Shown here piece after piece: positions 1 to 11,000 of a DNA stretch of 64,000 nucleotides; position 1 is the stretch's first letter; the number at the start of each line of letters is the position of its first letter. Both the position numbers and the translations under genes were made by a program. Under the pieces are notes generated by a model, which was given only the letters and a program-made list of their open reading frames with translations, had not been told where the DNA came from and did no database searches. The stretch spans positions 1 through 64,000 of the forward strand of contig CAJINV010000031.1 of NCBI GenBank assembly GCA_905178155.1. The letters run 5' to 3'. Source of the stretch: Amoebophrya sp. A120. Taxonomy: Eukaryota > Sar > Dinophyceae > Syndiniales > Amoebophryaceae.

Positions 1-381
1 CGCCCGCAATTTTTGCAGGGCCCGCCGGAAATCGCAAGCAAGCCTTCCGGCAAAGCCGTCGCAAAGCCGGCGCCCGGGTCTTCCCTGAGGCGGGTCGCGA
101 CCGCCGGCCCCGGCGCTGCTGCGCGTTCTGGGGTGCCGGGTTTGGGACCCCTTCCGGCAGGACCCCACAGTAGGGGAGGGGGGGGGGCGAGATCCGCAGT
201 AGGCGCGCACGCCGACCGGGACACGACCTGGCGCGCGCCGGTACGCAGTAGGAAAGGGCCAGTCCGGGTCGCAGGCAGCTGCCTAGGGGGGTAAAGTTGT
301 GCGGACCCCGCCACTCACCCCCTGCGGAGTTCCCCCCGTCCGCAGTTTGTCACTTTGAGTCTAAATTATGTCTCCTCGGCT
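1..381. other. GC-rich flank without a recognisable gene
   Basis: Very GC-rich, low-complexity sequence with G runs and three loosely similar CAGTAGG-containing words at about 170, 197 and 245. The open frames here have no ATG start, no recognisable domain, and look like chance products of base composition. I see no RNA gene or promoter that I can support. Confidence 0.5.
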
Positions 382-1859
382 ATGTTTTCAACTGATCACC
401 ATGATTACGGTTATATGTCAAAATTGGTGAATCTCCAGGATTATTTCCAAAATTCACCAACAGGCGTGTGCCAGGCCACACGGGTAGTGTACACTCAGTC
501 CCTGCGGCTACTCAGGAAGAGTATGCGCGGGAAGCTGCCAGAATCAGGGATGCGAAATTGGCCTACAAGGAGACGGGCCAGCGTCCAGTAGGCATCAGTA
601 AATACTCTGTGGAAGTCCTGCCTTGGCAGGTGCAAAGAGCAGAACAAGAGCGGGCGCGCTTGTACAACAACAAGAATGGCCCCAAGGGCAAAGGAAAGAA
701 TAGTAAAGGAAAAGGAGGAAAAGGAAGTGTGCCTACCATGGGCGGCCGCAATTACGATCAATCGGAGTCTGAGAATCAGCAGGGAAAGGGCTCCGGCGCC
801 TCTAATCCCATGAGCCCGCACCTCGTCGCCGCGGCGGATCCGCGCAATCGCGACGACCGACAACCTCGGCGGCCGTGCATCTTTTTCCTTCCTTCGCAGT
901 GGTGTGAATTCGACATGGACAAGATCTCCTACGATCATTTGGGTATTCCGCGGTATAGAGACCAAAAGGATGCCGGTGCTCCTAAGGTGCGACAGCCACT
1001 GTACAACAACAAATGGGTTGCGCCTGCAGTTGAAGGCGAGATCAAGCAGAACAAGAGCAACGGCGCCGCCGTATCGGCTGCTGCAACGACTAACGTTACT
1101 CCCAGTAACACGGGCGGCGGGTTGGCCACCAGTTCAACCGCCTCCTCCTCAAGTGTCCCATCATCTTTCAGCTCTTGTAACCCCCCGTCGTTGTCCAGCA
1201 ACACCAGTTTTGTCGTGACTGAAGCTACCGGAGTCCTGGCGTCCACCGCCACTCCGTCAAAGGATATCAACCTGTTGCCCGCCAGTTACCTTGGACAATC
1301 CAATGCCGGTGGAGGTAGCCTGGGATCATTATTGATCAGTGGCCGGGATGCTGCTGCAGCGCGAAACGCTATTGCCCCAAGCCCGCGGAAGAACACGGCT
1401 TCGCCAACGACTAGTGGACGAACACTTGCGGAAGTACAAGGAACCGGAAGCAAGAATTCCACGTCTTCCACCGCGGTGCCGGAAGCTACACAGCCGCCCC
1501 CAGCGGCGCAGAGCAGTAAATCTCCTACTCCTGGCGTGCGTCGATCCCTTGGATCAAAGCGGAAGGCCAACAAGCGGAAGACTGTGCACAATACCGGGCG
1601 TGGCACTTTACCAGCCAGTCGTGAGGAGTTTATCGACATGAAGATTGGTGACATAGAATCTAATTTTATGCATCTTTTCACCAAGACAAGTCGTGAGTAT
1701 GAAAGCCACTGGGGCAAAGATAATCTGCCGTCCCCTGGACAACATCCGACGACTTTCGATCTCGCTATGGAAAAATTTGCCTCGCGACTTGACAAAGAAG
1801 GAAAATGGATTGAGTCGGAAAGTGAAGATAGTGATGAGGAAGAGAACAAGGAAACGTAG
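382..1859 (+). CDS. Hypothetical Lys/Gly-rich protein with acidic tail, possibly frameshifted near its 5' end
   Basis: Not recognised. The main frame is open from 405 to the TAG at 1859 but has no early ATG. A plausible ATG at 382 lies in another frame and would join the main frame if the GTGTG at 466-470 lost two bases, so a 2-nt slip, an assembly indel or an unseen intron is possible. The product has an Ala/Glu/Arg-rich first part (YAREAARIRDAKLAYKE), a KGKGKNSKGKGGKG basic stretch, a long Ser/Thr/Ala-rich linker, a second basic patch (SKRKANKRKT) and an acidic C-terminus (ESESEDSDEEENKE). Basic Lys/Gly tracts of this kind also occur in Gag-like proteins of Copia elements, so it could be a retroelement remnant. 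That is inference. Confidence 0.4.
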
Positions 1860-2657
1860 ACTCATTTATTTTCTTGACGCTTGGGAAGAGAGAGAATTGA
1901 TCAGAAGAAAGATTTGAATGAATTCGTAAGGAGAAAGTCGACGAATAGCAATTTTATGTCTGACATGTTCAAATTGCAATTTCCAATCAAAGCCGTAGTC
2001 TTTTTTCTGTGCAGGAGTAGTGCTCTCCTGCCTCTGAACTCCTTGTGTTTTTACACGTGGGAAGTCTTCTCTTCTTGAGCGAATCTGAAGCATCTCATTC
2101 TGTATCTTCTGAATGGACAACAGCGATGGACTCCAAGTCTTACTTGAAGAAATGCGTCTTGAATCAGAAAAGAGTGATGATTTGTAAATCCCCTGGATTG
2201 AATAAGAAACACATTTACTGAAACCGACTAGAGCTACTAGACTCTATTCGTTGCGCGCTCCCCCAAGGGGGAGGCTTCCCTCGGGAAGTCGGATGCTCTC
2301 TTATCGGATCTATTTGCGTTTGATCTTGCTGCGTTTTATTCTTGGCAAGGGTCTCTACTCCAGAAATATCGGCGCAGGATCTACATCGATCCACACAGTT
2401 AGGGGGGGGGGGGGGGTGGGGGCACAGTACTCCCGCGCCGGCAGTGAGTGTGATTTTGCATTCCTAGGCCGGCGAGACGATTTTGCATTCCTAGGCCGGA
2501 AGTCGCGAAATCCGACAAGTGAGTGACTTTAAGCTGCATAGTGTGGCAACCCAACTGCCCAAAACTATAAAGCTTTCTTGTTTAGCCACTCAAAATTGCA
2601 AAATCTGCCCAGTATGCAGCTGGAAGCTAACATATCTGGCAAATGGGGTGCAAAAAA
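1860..2657. other. Intergenic segment with a 15-G run
   Basis: No gene is supported. It contains an uninterrupted run of 15 G at 2402-2416 and a short local duplication (TTTTGCATTCCTAGGCCGG at about 2453 and 2481). It ends in six A residues immediately before element 1. The last five of these match the bases after the far LTR and form the target duplication. Confidence 0.5.
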
Positions 2658-3078
2658 TGTTGAAAAACGTGGATCGAGCCGAGTTTTGCTTCACAAAACG
2701 ACGGGAGTACGGATCTACTATGAGGACCGAGATCAACGACAAGGACCGAGATTCACGACTAGGCTGGGGATCTTGTAGAACAGGGCAAAACAAGGAGACA
2801 GCACTCGTGAGAGCGGTCGCGACGTTGGGAGCGGTCGCGAAGTAGCAAAGTATCTTGAAGGTCAACATCGTGTTACAAAGCCGCAGGCTTATCCAGTACG
2901 ACAACAACAGACTCCCTCACAAAGTCTAGCTTTGGTGTGGAAGTGGCTTTTTGGTATCAGGAATTGCAGAAAAGACCGTAAAACACTAAAACTCCGTAAA
3001 ACACCCCGTAGGGCGGTGGCAACCCGTAGGCTGGGTGGTTCGCTCAGAACACACCGCAAAAGGACACAGATTTTGACA
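2658..3078 (-). repeat. 3' LTR of element 1
   Basis: 421 bp, the same length as the other copy with no indels. It has 16 differences by eye, all transitions. It contains two copies of the octamer CCCGTAGG (plus strand) at 3005-3012 and 3023-3030. Confidence 0.93.
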
Positions 3079-3087
3079 CACCCCTTC
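3079..3087 (-). other. Polypurine tract of element 1
   Basis: The minus strand reads GAAGGGGTG directly before the 3' LTR start, the expected site of plus-strand priming for an LTR retrotransposon. It is short but correctly placed. Confidence 0.65.
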
Positions 3088-3172
3088 GAATTCGTAACAG
3101 GTAACTAGTAAAACTAGAAGCTACTTATTCATCAGGAATAAAGAGTCAAACAGGAATAAAAGGATATGAAAA

Positions 3173-4972
3173 CTAGGGCTGCATGGCCTTGCTCGAAGAG
3201 CTGCTGCTAGCGCTATTTCCCAAAAGGTTTTCTTCTTTCATTCCATTCGTCCCGTCCCCGATCGCATCGGTTTCCTTCTCCTTCTCCGCTACGGCATGTG
3301 GACCGAAGTTCTCCAGCGTGTGCATCTTGACAAGCGGGCAAGTCAGGTTCTGCAACTGGAGTTGTCCCTGGTTTCCCTGTTTCCGGAGGTTGGCCAGCTT
3401 TCGGAGCGCTGTCCTCTCCGACTCATTGGCTCGCTCGAGCTGTTTTGTGCTCGGGAGTCCACCGTGCAAATAATTTCTCATCGAAGTGTACTGCGAATTA
3501 ATAAAATTCCCCAACGCTTTGTAGTGTCCCAGTTTCCCGCCGCTAGTCGACAATCCGCTGTGGTGGTCGAAGAGAGCGATCAGCCCGCCGATGTTCACGC
3601 GGGCGTTGGTCTGCAGATTCTCCAATTCGGAAATCGGGCTGCGGGAAAATTCAGCCTCAGATCCCAACTCACACTTCACCATGTACAAAGCCGTTGCGAG
3701 TGCGCACCGAGCTGGCTCGTGCGCGGCGGCCATGTACGCCGGAATGATGCAGCAGCACACCACTTGCTTGTGGGCTCCCCAGTGAGCAAACTCCCGGACA
3801 ATTGCTTCCACGGTGTCCGTGAAGGAACAACTCTGCTCCCGCAAATTCAGCAAGAAGTCTTTAATTCCCACTTCAAAACAGCACCCATAATCGATGACAT
3901 GGGTCGGGAAGAAGGTCGGCTCCCGGATTTCTCCAATTGGCGCAGGGTCGGGGTGGAACACCGGATCTTTCCGTCGGATGTGGGCGCACGAGGTGCAGGT
4001 CTTGTAGATCTTCTCCTCGTACCGCAGGTGGCGATGGTCAGTGCAAAAACCTAATCCCGTCGCCGGAGTTGGGGTGGACATCTCGTTTGCTGTGTGCCCT
4101 TTGTGACGCGACGGATCCGGGTAGTGGTGTCCCCTGTCCTCGTGCACGACGTTCTTCATCTGCATCGGGACATACGGCGCGTTGACCCAGATGTCGCCCA
4201 AGAACATGTCGGTCGAGTTCTCGCTGCCGGTGTACTGGAAGGCGCGACCGATGAGCTCCTTGCAGGCGGCCACGAGGCCAGAACCCATCGCCACTGCCTT
4301 GCTTCCTTCCGCCATAGCGGGTTTTTGTTCGGCCGTAGCCTGCTTTTCTTCTTCGTTGAACACTTTCTCCTGACTGTTCAACAACGATTTTTCCGCGTCT
4401 GCTTTTGCTTCCGCATCCGAATCGGTCTTGGGCCGTTTCGGCTCCGGTTCGTCACCGAAGAAACACGGATCTCCTGCGCTCGGCACGTCCGAGTCCGGAC
4501 TCACATCCGACATCTCCACCTTCACGCAATCCTCGCCGGCGTCTACGCCCGGTTTTTCCACTTCCATAGCACCATCCGAGGTGTTCGCTGCGCGTAATTT
4601 CCGGTCCTTCTCGAGGTTGGCGACGTGCTGTTTCGAGCCCAAATAGCAATCGGCACTGGACCACCGACGGCCGTCGTTGCAGGATGCATTTCCGCTGAAA
4701 TCCGCATCCTTCTTCAGCGACGGACTGTTTTTATTTTTCCCCGCGGATTGCTCACCCGGGGTCCCCGGGTTCTCGACGGCGCTCCCCGGTTCTTCCTTCT
4801 TCTCCTCCGGACTGTCACCCTTTTGTTGGAAGACCACGGCGGAGTCTTGGTTCACTTTGACCTCGACTCCCATCTCGTCCAGGACCTGGCACACCTCCTC
4901 GTTCTTCAGACCTGGCAAGTCTCCGGGCGCCAGGTTTTCTGGCTCCTGCACCGGAGTAGGATCGCTTGACAT
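3173..4972 (-). CDS. Retroelement ORF after pol, 599 aa, unknown function
   Basis: ATG at 4972, stop ending at 3173, inside element 1 between pol and the 3' LTR. Not recognised. Residues 1-230 are acidic and low complexity with a KRPK basic patch near residue 180. Residues about 240-520 look globular, with paired Cys/His (CTSCAHIRRKDP), YGCCFEVG, KQVVCCCIIPAYMAA and a LIALFDHHSG stretch. The C-terminus is Lys/Gln-rich and ends in poly-Ser. No signal peptide or clear membrane anchor is seen, which argues against a classical envelope. The octamer CCTACGGG (sense) ends 5 nt upstream of the ATG. Length, an ATG start and an uninterrupted frame in an otherwise ageing element suggest a real coding sequence. 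What it does is unknown. Confidence 0.7.
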   Translation of the reverse strand: MSSDPTPVQEPENLAPGDLPGLKNEEVCQVLDEMGVEVKVNQDSAVVFQQKGDSPEEKKEEPGSAVENPGTPGEQSAGKNKNSPSLKKDADFSGNASCNDGRRWSSADCYLGSKQHVANLEKDRKLRAANTSDGAMEVEKPGVDAGEDCVKVEMSDVSPDSDVPSAGDPCFFGDEPEPKRPKTDSDAEAKADAEKSLLNSQEKVFNEEEKQATAEQKPAMAEGSKAVAMGSGLVAACKELIGRAFQYTGSENSTDMFLGDIWVNAPYVPMQMKNVVHEDRGHHYPDPSRHKGHTANEMSTPTPATGLGFCTDHRHLRYEEKIYKTCTSCAHIRRKDPVFHPDPAPIGEIREPTFFPTHVIDYGCCFEVGIKDFLLNLREQSCSFTDTVEAIVREFAHWGAHKQVVCCCIIPAYMAAAHEPARCALATALYMVKCELGSEAEFSRSPISELENLQTNARVNIGGLIALFDHHSGLSTSGGKLGHYKALGNFINSQYTSMRNYLHGGLPSTKQLERANESERTALRKLANLRKQGNQGQLQLQNLTCPLVKMHTLENFGPHAVAEKEKETDAIGDGTNGMKEENLLGNSASSSSSSKAMQP

Positions 4973-4977
4973 GACAA

Positions 4978-4985
4978 CCCGTAGG
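4978..4985 (-). promoter_or_regulatory. CCTACGGG octamer directly upstream of the 599-aa ORF
   Basis: In element sense it reads CCTACGGGTTGTC followed at once by the ATG. The same TTGTC extension follows the copies at 5431 and 6775. It is one of 14 exact copies in element 1. The role is unknown; see the findings. Confidence 0.5.
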
Positions 4986-5402
4986 AGAATTGGGTAGCAG
5001 TTTTTACTTTACCAGAAAAGACAAACTGCAAGTGGTGCTCTACTAGCTTAGTGCTACGGCAAGGAAAAAAAGGTAAGTGCACTAAACTTGTAACGGTGAG
5101 GTCGCTGTTTTTTTTGCATGAGGGAATTTGCAGTTGTTTTCCTTTTTCTGAGGTATTGTAACTCGAAGAGAAAAGCTGCCTTTGTGGTTTTTGCAGCTCG
5201 AAAAACAACTAGCGAGAAAAACAGCGAGAAAACTGATCGAGAAAACGTTCTTAGCCTTGTTTCTTTTGTTCCAGACAGTGATCCTTGTGCGATTTCTTTG
5301 GTTCGGAAATGTTCAGAAGGGCACGCAAAACAGTAGATCGAAAAGCGAAGTAAGTGGTCGATTTAGTCGCTGACGATTTGGTAATTGGAACGTGAAAAAC
5401 AG

Positions 5403-5438
5403 CCCGTAGGATGTGCATTGCATGAGACAACCCGTAGG
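5403..5438 (-). promoter_or_regulatory. Pair of CCTACGGG octamers between the 250- and 599-aa ORFs
   Basis: Exact copies at 5403-5410 and 5431-5438. They lie after the stop of the 250-aa ORF and upstream of the 599-aa ORF in element sense. Confidence 0.5.
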
Positions 5439-5563
5439 TCGGAAGGACTTGCTGCTTACGTTGTGCGAAGCACAGCAGCGTCAGACATCAGCATCTAGTC
5501 CGATGTCACGGCGCAGAGTTGCGCCGCGGTGTTGCAAGGCAACACCAGAAGAATCGGACACGT

Positions 5564-6316
5564 CTACAACTCCTCTTCCGGATAGAAGTTCCACTCGCTG
5601 CCCTGCCGCAGCGCTTCAATCTCCATCCGCATGCGCCGCATCTCATCGACCATCAGGGCGAAGGCCTCCAGCAACTGCCGCTGCATGGCAACCATCTCCA
5701 GGCTCACCGGGTTGTTCCCCTGTTCCGCTTCCTGCAGCACCGCCGGCAGGTTATTCCCACCGCGACCATTCGCACCGCGACGCGGCGGGCGGTACTCCGC
5801 GAAGTCGAACACGGTATCCGGCTCCAAGTTCTGGCTCACCACGCGGGTGCCAGTGCGGGTGTCTTCCGCGTTGCACCACAATTCCGTTCCAATGTTACGC
5901 CGCATCCGCGACTCCTGCACCGCGATCAAAAAGTCGCGCGTGCGCCCCTGCGGTTGGACGCGCAAGGTCCGGCTGTTCCCGTTGGGCCACCGTCTCAACC
6001 CGAAGTTGTGGAACCGCGGGGCGGCCTGGGGGTTCGCACGCGACACGCCCGGCACGTGGTTCAACTCCTCATCATCGTTGATCAGCACGGATGTCAGGCG
6101 GTAGACCCGGCGATCCGGTTCCCCTTCCGCAAGGATCGCGGCTTCCGCAGCTGCTCCGCCCGGCGGCACTTCCGCCGCCGGCACAACCCCTGGGCTTCCG
6201 GCACCGTTGTTTCCGGCCGCAGCCGGCATCGGGACATTCACCCCTCCCGCAGCTCCAGCTGCCCCCGCGTTCGCGTTTCCCGCCGGGAGCGCCAACGCGA
6301 TCTGCTGTTCCGCCAT
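5564..6316 (-). CDS. Retroelement ORF after pol, 250 aa, unknown function
   Basis: The first ATG suited to a compact protein is at 6316; the frame is open further upstream, but that part reads like leader sequence. Not recognised. Residues 1-60 are Ala/Gly/Pro/Val-rich and low complexity. Residues about 70-190 look folded, with many Arg and aromatic residues (RFHNFGLRRWPNGNSRTLRV, TRDFLIAVQESRMRRN). Residues about 200-245 form a predicted amphipathic helix or coiled coil rich in Met, Leu, Glu and Arg (FALMVDEMRRMRMEIEALRQ). A basic core plus a coiled coil would fit a nucleic-acid-binding, self-assembling accessory protein, but this is inference. It lies in element 1 between the octamer at 6775 and the pair at 5403-5438. 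Confidence 0.65.
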   Translation of the reverse strand: MAEQQIALALPAGNANAGAAGAAGGVNVPMPAAAGNNGAGSPGVVPAAEVPPGGAAAEAAILAEGEPDRRVYRLTSVLINDDEELNHVPGVSRANPQAAPRFHNFGLRRWPNGNSRTLRVQPQGRTRDFLIAVQESRMRRNIGTELWCNAEDTRTGTRVVSQNLEPDTVFDFAEYRPPRRGANGRGGNNLPAVLQEAEQGNNPVSLEMVAMQRQLLEAFALMVDEMRRMRMEIEALRQGSEWNFYPEEEL

Positions 6317-6774
6317 AGCGTTAATACGTGGGCTTTTGACTAGACCTAGACAAAAAAACAAGGTGAGGCTGTATGCGGAACGAAAGAAAGTGCCAGATGA
6401 CAGTGACGCTGAAGGCTGTAACTCTTGAAAAATATCCAACTTGAAGCTCTTATCTCTAGTGAGAGTCACCTCCACAAAAAAATTGACTGGCGTTTTTTTT
6501 TTTTTCCGAAGTGCTTTCTTTTTGTTTTGTCGAAAAGCTTACCGATGCCTCAACTTATGTTTTTAGAAAAAGTAGACACGCACGAGAACGACCCAGGATA
6601 ACAAAAGCGAGTAGTATTAGTGTCGAAGTCGATATATATTTTCTCCGATACGAAAAGGCGGCCACGAGCAAAGTCCACGCTCTTTTTTGTTTCAACGAAA
6701 AAGGCTCTTATCGATGTCCGAGCGTTTGTTTTTGTGGCACGCCGTGGCGAGAATCCAGAAAGGAAACTAGACAA

Positions 6775-6782
6775 CCCGTAGG
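6775..6782 (-). promoter_or_regulatory. CCTACGGG octamer upstream of the 250-aa ORF
   Basis: Exact copy with the TTGTC extension in element sense, about 460 nt before the ATG of the 250-aa ORF. Confidence 0.45.
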
Positions 6783-7006
6783 TCTTCGAAGCTTGGAATC
6801 ATTTCAAGCGATCACCGAAACCGCGAAACCATTTTCGATATTTTCCCATGCCGGGCACTACCAGACGAGCACCTTCCGCCGTTTGGTGTGACCGCTGCAG
6901 ACTACTCCACTCTGCTCTCAGTGCCGACTCCCAGCTGCTGTCTTGCGTTTGCTCCGGTGTTGGCTCCGAGAATAGGTCAGTAGGACCATTTCCTTTTTGC
7001 TTTTGC

Positions 7007-7541
7007 TCAGAAATGGGCATCTTCAGAGAGGGACTCGTAGATTCGGGGCGAGAAGGGACGGATGGTTTTTAGTAATTCGCCCCGGCGCGCCAGGTCGATG
7101 TCGCTGAAGCGCATCAACCGGTAGAAGTAGTTGTATTCCTGGTGGTAGCCGTCCTCGCGAAACCAACCGCGGCTCTGCAGTCCCAGCAGTCGGTCCCGAA
7201 TTTCCGCAAGGGGAGCTTCACGCCATCGTGTGCAATTCAACTCCTTGCTTGGTCCCTTCGAAATGCATGACATGTTTGAGCTAGCGTGGTAGTCGTGGAT
7301 GAAATAATGTCTGTACCAAAAACAGCAGGGCACTGACGGCAAGGCAATTTTTCAGATTGGATGTCGCAGTATTTTGCATGGCAAAAAAGAAAAGGGGGAT
7401 CAAGTGAGGTCTTCGCTCGCTTCGGTTTCGTTTTACACTGTGATCGCCAAACATTCCGATGATCTCCGCCGGGTGCATATCTTCTTCCTTGGATTCTTCT
7501 GGTTCGCATGGAGCAAAAGCATCTTTTTTGTTCAGCAACAA
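7007..7541 (-). CDS. Probable third accessory ORF of element 1, interrupted or spliced
   Basis: Two overlapping minus-strand pieces in different frames both look coding. One begins near 7541 (KKDAFAPCEPEESKEEDMHP, then GMFGDHSVKRNRSER). The other ends at 7007 (REAPLAEIRDRLLGLQSRGW, then YNYFYRLMRFSDIDLARRGE). A pyrimidine-rich stretch and possible splice signals lie between them, so this may be one ORF with an intron or with frameshifts. A further short frame at 6799-7020 could be its tail. No family is recognised. Octamers at 7615 and 7647 precede it, as for the other ORFs of the element. Confidence 0.3.
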
Positions 7542-7614
7542 CGCCTGTAGATCTAGGGATAGTATGTAAATATCACCAGTCGCAGAACTACAAGAAGACT
7601 TTGTATTCTAACAA

Positions 7615-7654
7615 CCCGTAGGCATTTGTAGACACAAAAAAAAAAACCCGTAGG
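7615..7654 (-). promoter_or_regulatory. Two CCTACGGG octamers just downstream of pol
   Basis: Exact copies at 7615-7622 and 7647-7654, in the gap between the end of pol and the next open frames. Confidence 0.5.
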
Positions 7655-8000
7655 TCTTTCGGCACTACGTCTCCCGTGGTAGTCAGTTTGAAGGCGCATG
7701 AAATTCGTCATAAACAGCTGCTTATTTCCGGCCGGCTTTCCGCTGAAATAAGCACTCCGCCATCATGTTAGCCTGTGATGTATTTTAAATTTGCATTGAA
7801 AACATCAGAAATCCATGCATTGCGCGCTGTTTATGAACTCCGCAGGATCAAAGCCAGAGGCTATCTCTTGCTCCTGCTTGGCGTTCAGATTTTCTTGTAG
7901 CTCAGCCACACGCCCTGGCTTAGAACTGACTATAGTAACTTTATCGGGAAGTAGTGCCGCAGTGTTGTTGATGCTTTTGCTGCACCACACCTTCCACCCG

Positions 8001-11000
8001 TTAATCCGGTTCAGCCGCTTGGTGTGTCGGTTCAACACCTGGCGCAGAATTCCGCGGCACGACAGGCTGGGTAAGCGGGTGGTCGTCGGTGTAGCTCATG
8101 CTTTTGGTCATGGCGTCGGCCATCTGCTGGGTAGTGGAGCAGTGGATAACTTCCCGGAGTTCCAGGTCGTTTCCATGCTCCACCCACTGCTTGATGCTTT
8201 CAGCAGCCAAATGCATGCTGCGCTCTTTTGGACTGCTGATTTTCTTCAGTGCTTCTACTAAAGACATGCAATCAGTGAAAAGCTTCATGCTTAGCAGGGT
8301 ACCTGTACACTCAAAATACAAGAACTGTACTAGAAAACTAGAGTCCAACCCTTGTAAGACGGCCAGTGACTCGCCGGCCTTCGTGGAGTGTACGACTCTG
8401 TCTAAGTGCGAACTCTTCCATGAGATCAAGGACGCGTTTGAGTCCAGACAGGCGGGATCCGGGTCCCGGGGCCCGGCGCTGGCGATGGAGATGATCCGCC
8501 CGGCCGGTGTTTTGCCGCTTGTTTCTCCCGGTAGCGAAAGACGCGTCCGTGTGGATAGCGATGCACGCGTCCACCTGTTTCTCGAACACCACCGACATCG
8601 GAAACTTTTTCACCCGTTTCGCGACGCGGTTCAGTTCCTTGAGGTGTCCGAAGTCGGGACTCGAGGCGAAGGTTGCGGCCTTGTTCACGTCGAAACCGGA
8701 CAACGCGTGTCCGTGGTCGGACAGGTAGCTTAGCAGTCCAAGGAGGCTCCGATATTCCGAATGGAGCTTGCTCGGCAGCAACGCGTCGTCCGGAAAGGCC
8801 GCACCGGTCTCGTGGTTCGAGGGGATATCCACTGCTTCGATTCTGTCGATATGACTGTCGTACCGGATTCGGATACCGCCCTTCTTCGTTCTTTCCAAAC
8901 TTCCGCCCAGGTACTTTACCAGACCTTCCTTCAACTCCGTGATTTCCCAGTGGGAACACACCGCGGGAAAGATGTCACGAAAAAAGGACTTGTCCGCGAA
9001 GATTAATCCATCGTCGACATGGATACACATCACCGCGCGCAGTTTTCGTCCGCGGACCAAGTCGTGGTTGAGAAAATCCAGCAGGTCGTAGTGAGACTTT
9101 CCTTCGGCTCCCTTCAGCACGTCGGACAGCTTGTCGAGAAAAGCGCTTTCTACCGCGTCCGAGTCAGCTTCTTTCTTTTCTTTATCGGGGTAGTCGAAGT
9201 AGTAGAAGATGCTGGGGTCGATCTTGGAAACTTCAAATCCTCTTTTTTCCAAATCGGCTCGCAGGGCCAGGCAAAATGCACGCGGTGCATCGGCAAGGCC
9301 GTACACCGACGAAACACACTCCAAGACTTCATCTTCCTGCAGCTGCATCATCTTGCGTAAGATGGGGCGCGGCTCTACCGACACCCTCCCCTGGTTCAGT
9401 TTCCCTTTTAAAAACGCAGTAGGAGTATCGAGCGTCTTGTAGTCGAATCCCTTGTCCACTCCGCATTGGATGACAGTCCGTAGATTTTGGAGAACCACGG
9501 TCGGGGAGTCGGTTACCAGCCCACTGCGAAGTCTTGCATCTTTGAACCCTTGGATAATGGCTCTCACTTTTCTTCTAGTGATTTCCCGCGGGTCAGATGG
9601 ATTTTCAAACTTGTAAGTTTTTACTAATCGCATCTTCTGGAGGTTCACCGCTTCGCTCCGCTTGATGGGTTTGAAAACCTCGCTCTTGATGAAGCTCTCG
9701 AACTCGGCGGCGGTAGCTTTGTCGAAGTTGGGGTCCACCGTGTCGCGAGCGGCTTCGGCTTCCGTGAGTTCTTTCTGGACGAGCATCACGTCGGTCACCC
9801 CTTGGGCGCGACATTCCTTTTCCAGCCGCCGCACACAGGCGTCCTCGAACATCTCCCAAGTTTCCAGGTTCTCAGAGTCAATTTCCAGTAGGCGACACAC
9901 TGGCTCAGCCTCCGGCTCGGGAGAGGGTTCTCCGTTCTCCAGGAAATCGGCGAAATCAGCGATGGCAGCCCGCCGGATGTTCGTAATTTCTTCGTTTTCC
10001 AGAATGGCCTCGTAATCGTCGACAATGTTTCGTAAGCACTCGAGGGTGTGCCCGTTGCACCACTGGTCGTCCCCGTGGACCATCACCCCGCATTCTCCTT
10101 TTTGAAGTGGCTCGCCATCCCGGATTTCCAGCACCTCGCCGGTCAGGTGGTGAAGCGCCGCACTCTGAGAACACGTGCTACCGTGCGGGCCCTTGGAAGG
10201 AAATTCTCGTCCAGCCCAGAAGCGAAACCGTGAGTCGGTCCCAAGCTGATGCTCCAGTTGGCTCAGCTGCAGCGATGAGGGTCGTTCGCCGACCTTCAGA
10301 AATTCCTCGAGCCGCCGGATCCGCGGCGTCTTCTTGTCGAATTTCTCCGCAGCTTCCCGCTCAGTAATCGGCGCGCTGGGTCGCTTCGTCGTATTCCGTG
10401 GCGTGACCAACTGGGTAGGCTCGTGGAAGACCGGGCGTCCCACCACAAATTGGCTTTTCTTCTTGATTTCCAATCCGTGGCGCCGCGACCACACGTTGCT
10501 GGGGTCCTCCTCGAAAGCACAGGCGCATCCGACCAAGTCACTGCAGCGGATATTGTTGCCGCGCTCCCGTCGGATCTCATCCCGCTCCGCGGACCGTGCC
10601 ATCCGCTGCTTGTTACAAGCACTACAGTTGATTGGCTCCACAAACAGCTCACCGCGCAGCCCCATGTCGTGGGTTCGTCCGAAGGTGATCACGACCACGG
10701 GTCTCCATTCGCGTAGCACCTGGCGGATCTCGATCAAGTCAGCTTCTGATCCGGGGTTGTGGAGCAGGGTGCGGCAACTCCCGTCGCTGTTGGAGCACAC
10801 CACGAGCTGGCTGCGGCGATGACTTTTCAAAGCAAGTTTGTTGCTATACTTATCGCCCACAATCCGCACCATGTTCGACGTCTCCTGCTCCTCCGATTTT
10901 AGCCATCCGGTAGAATCCTCGTAAAGTTCCGTTTTCTTGCCTGGTGGGCGCCACTGGATTCTTCCGTTTGGAGTCGCTGCGAAAGCCCCTAGCTCCAGTG

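Noticed and set aside
3173-6316. Envelope gene of an endogenous retrovirus
   Set aside because: The ORFs in the env position lack a signal peptide, fusion peptide or transmembrane anchor, and the domain order of pol is Copia, not retroviral.
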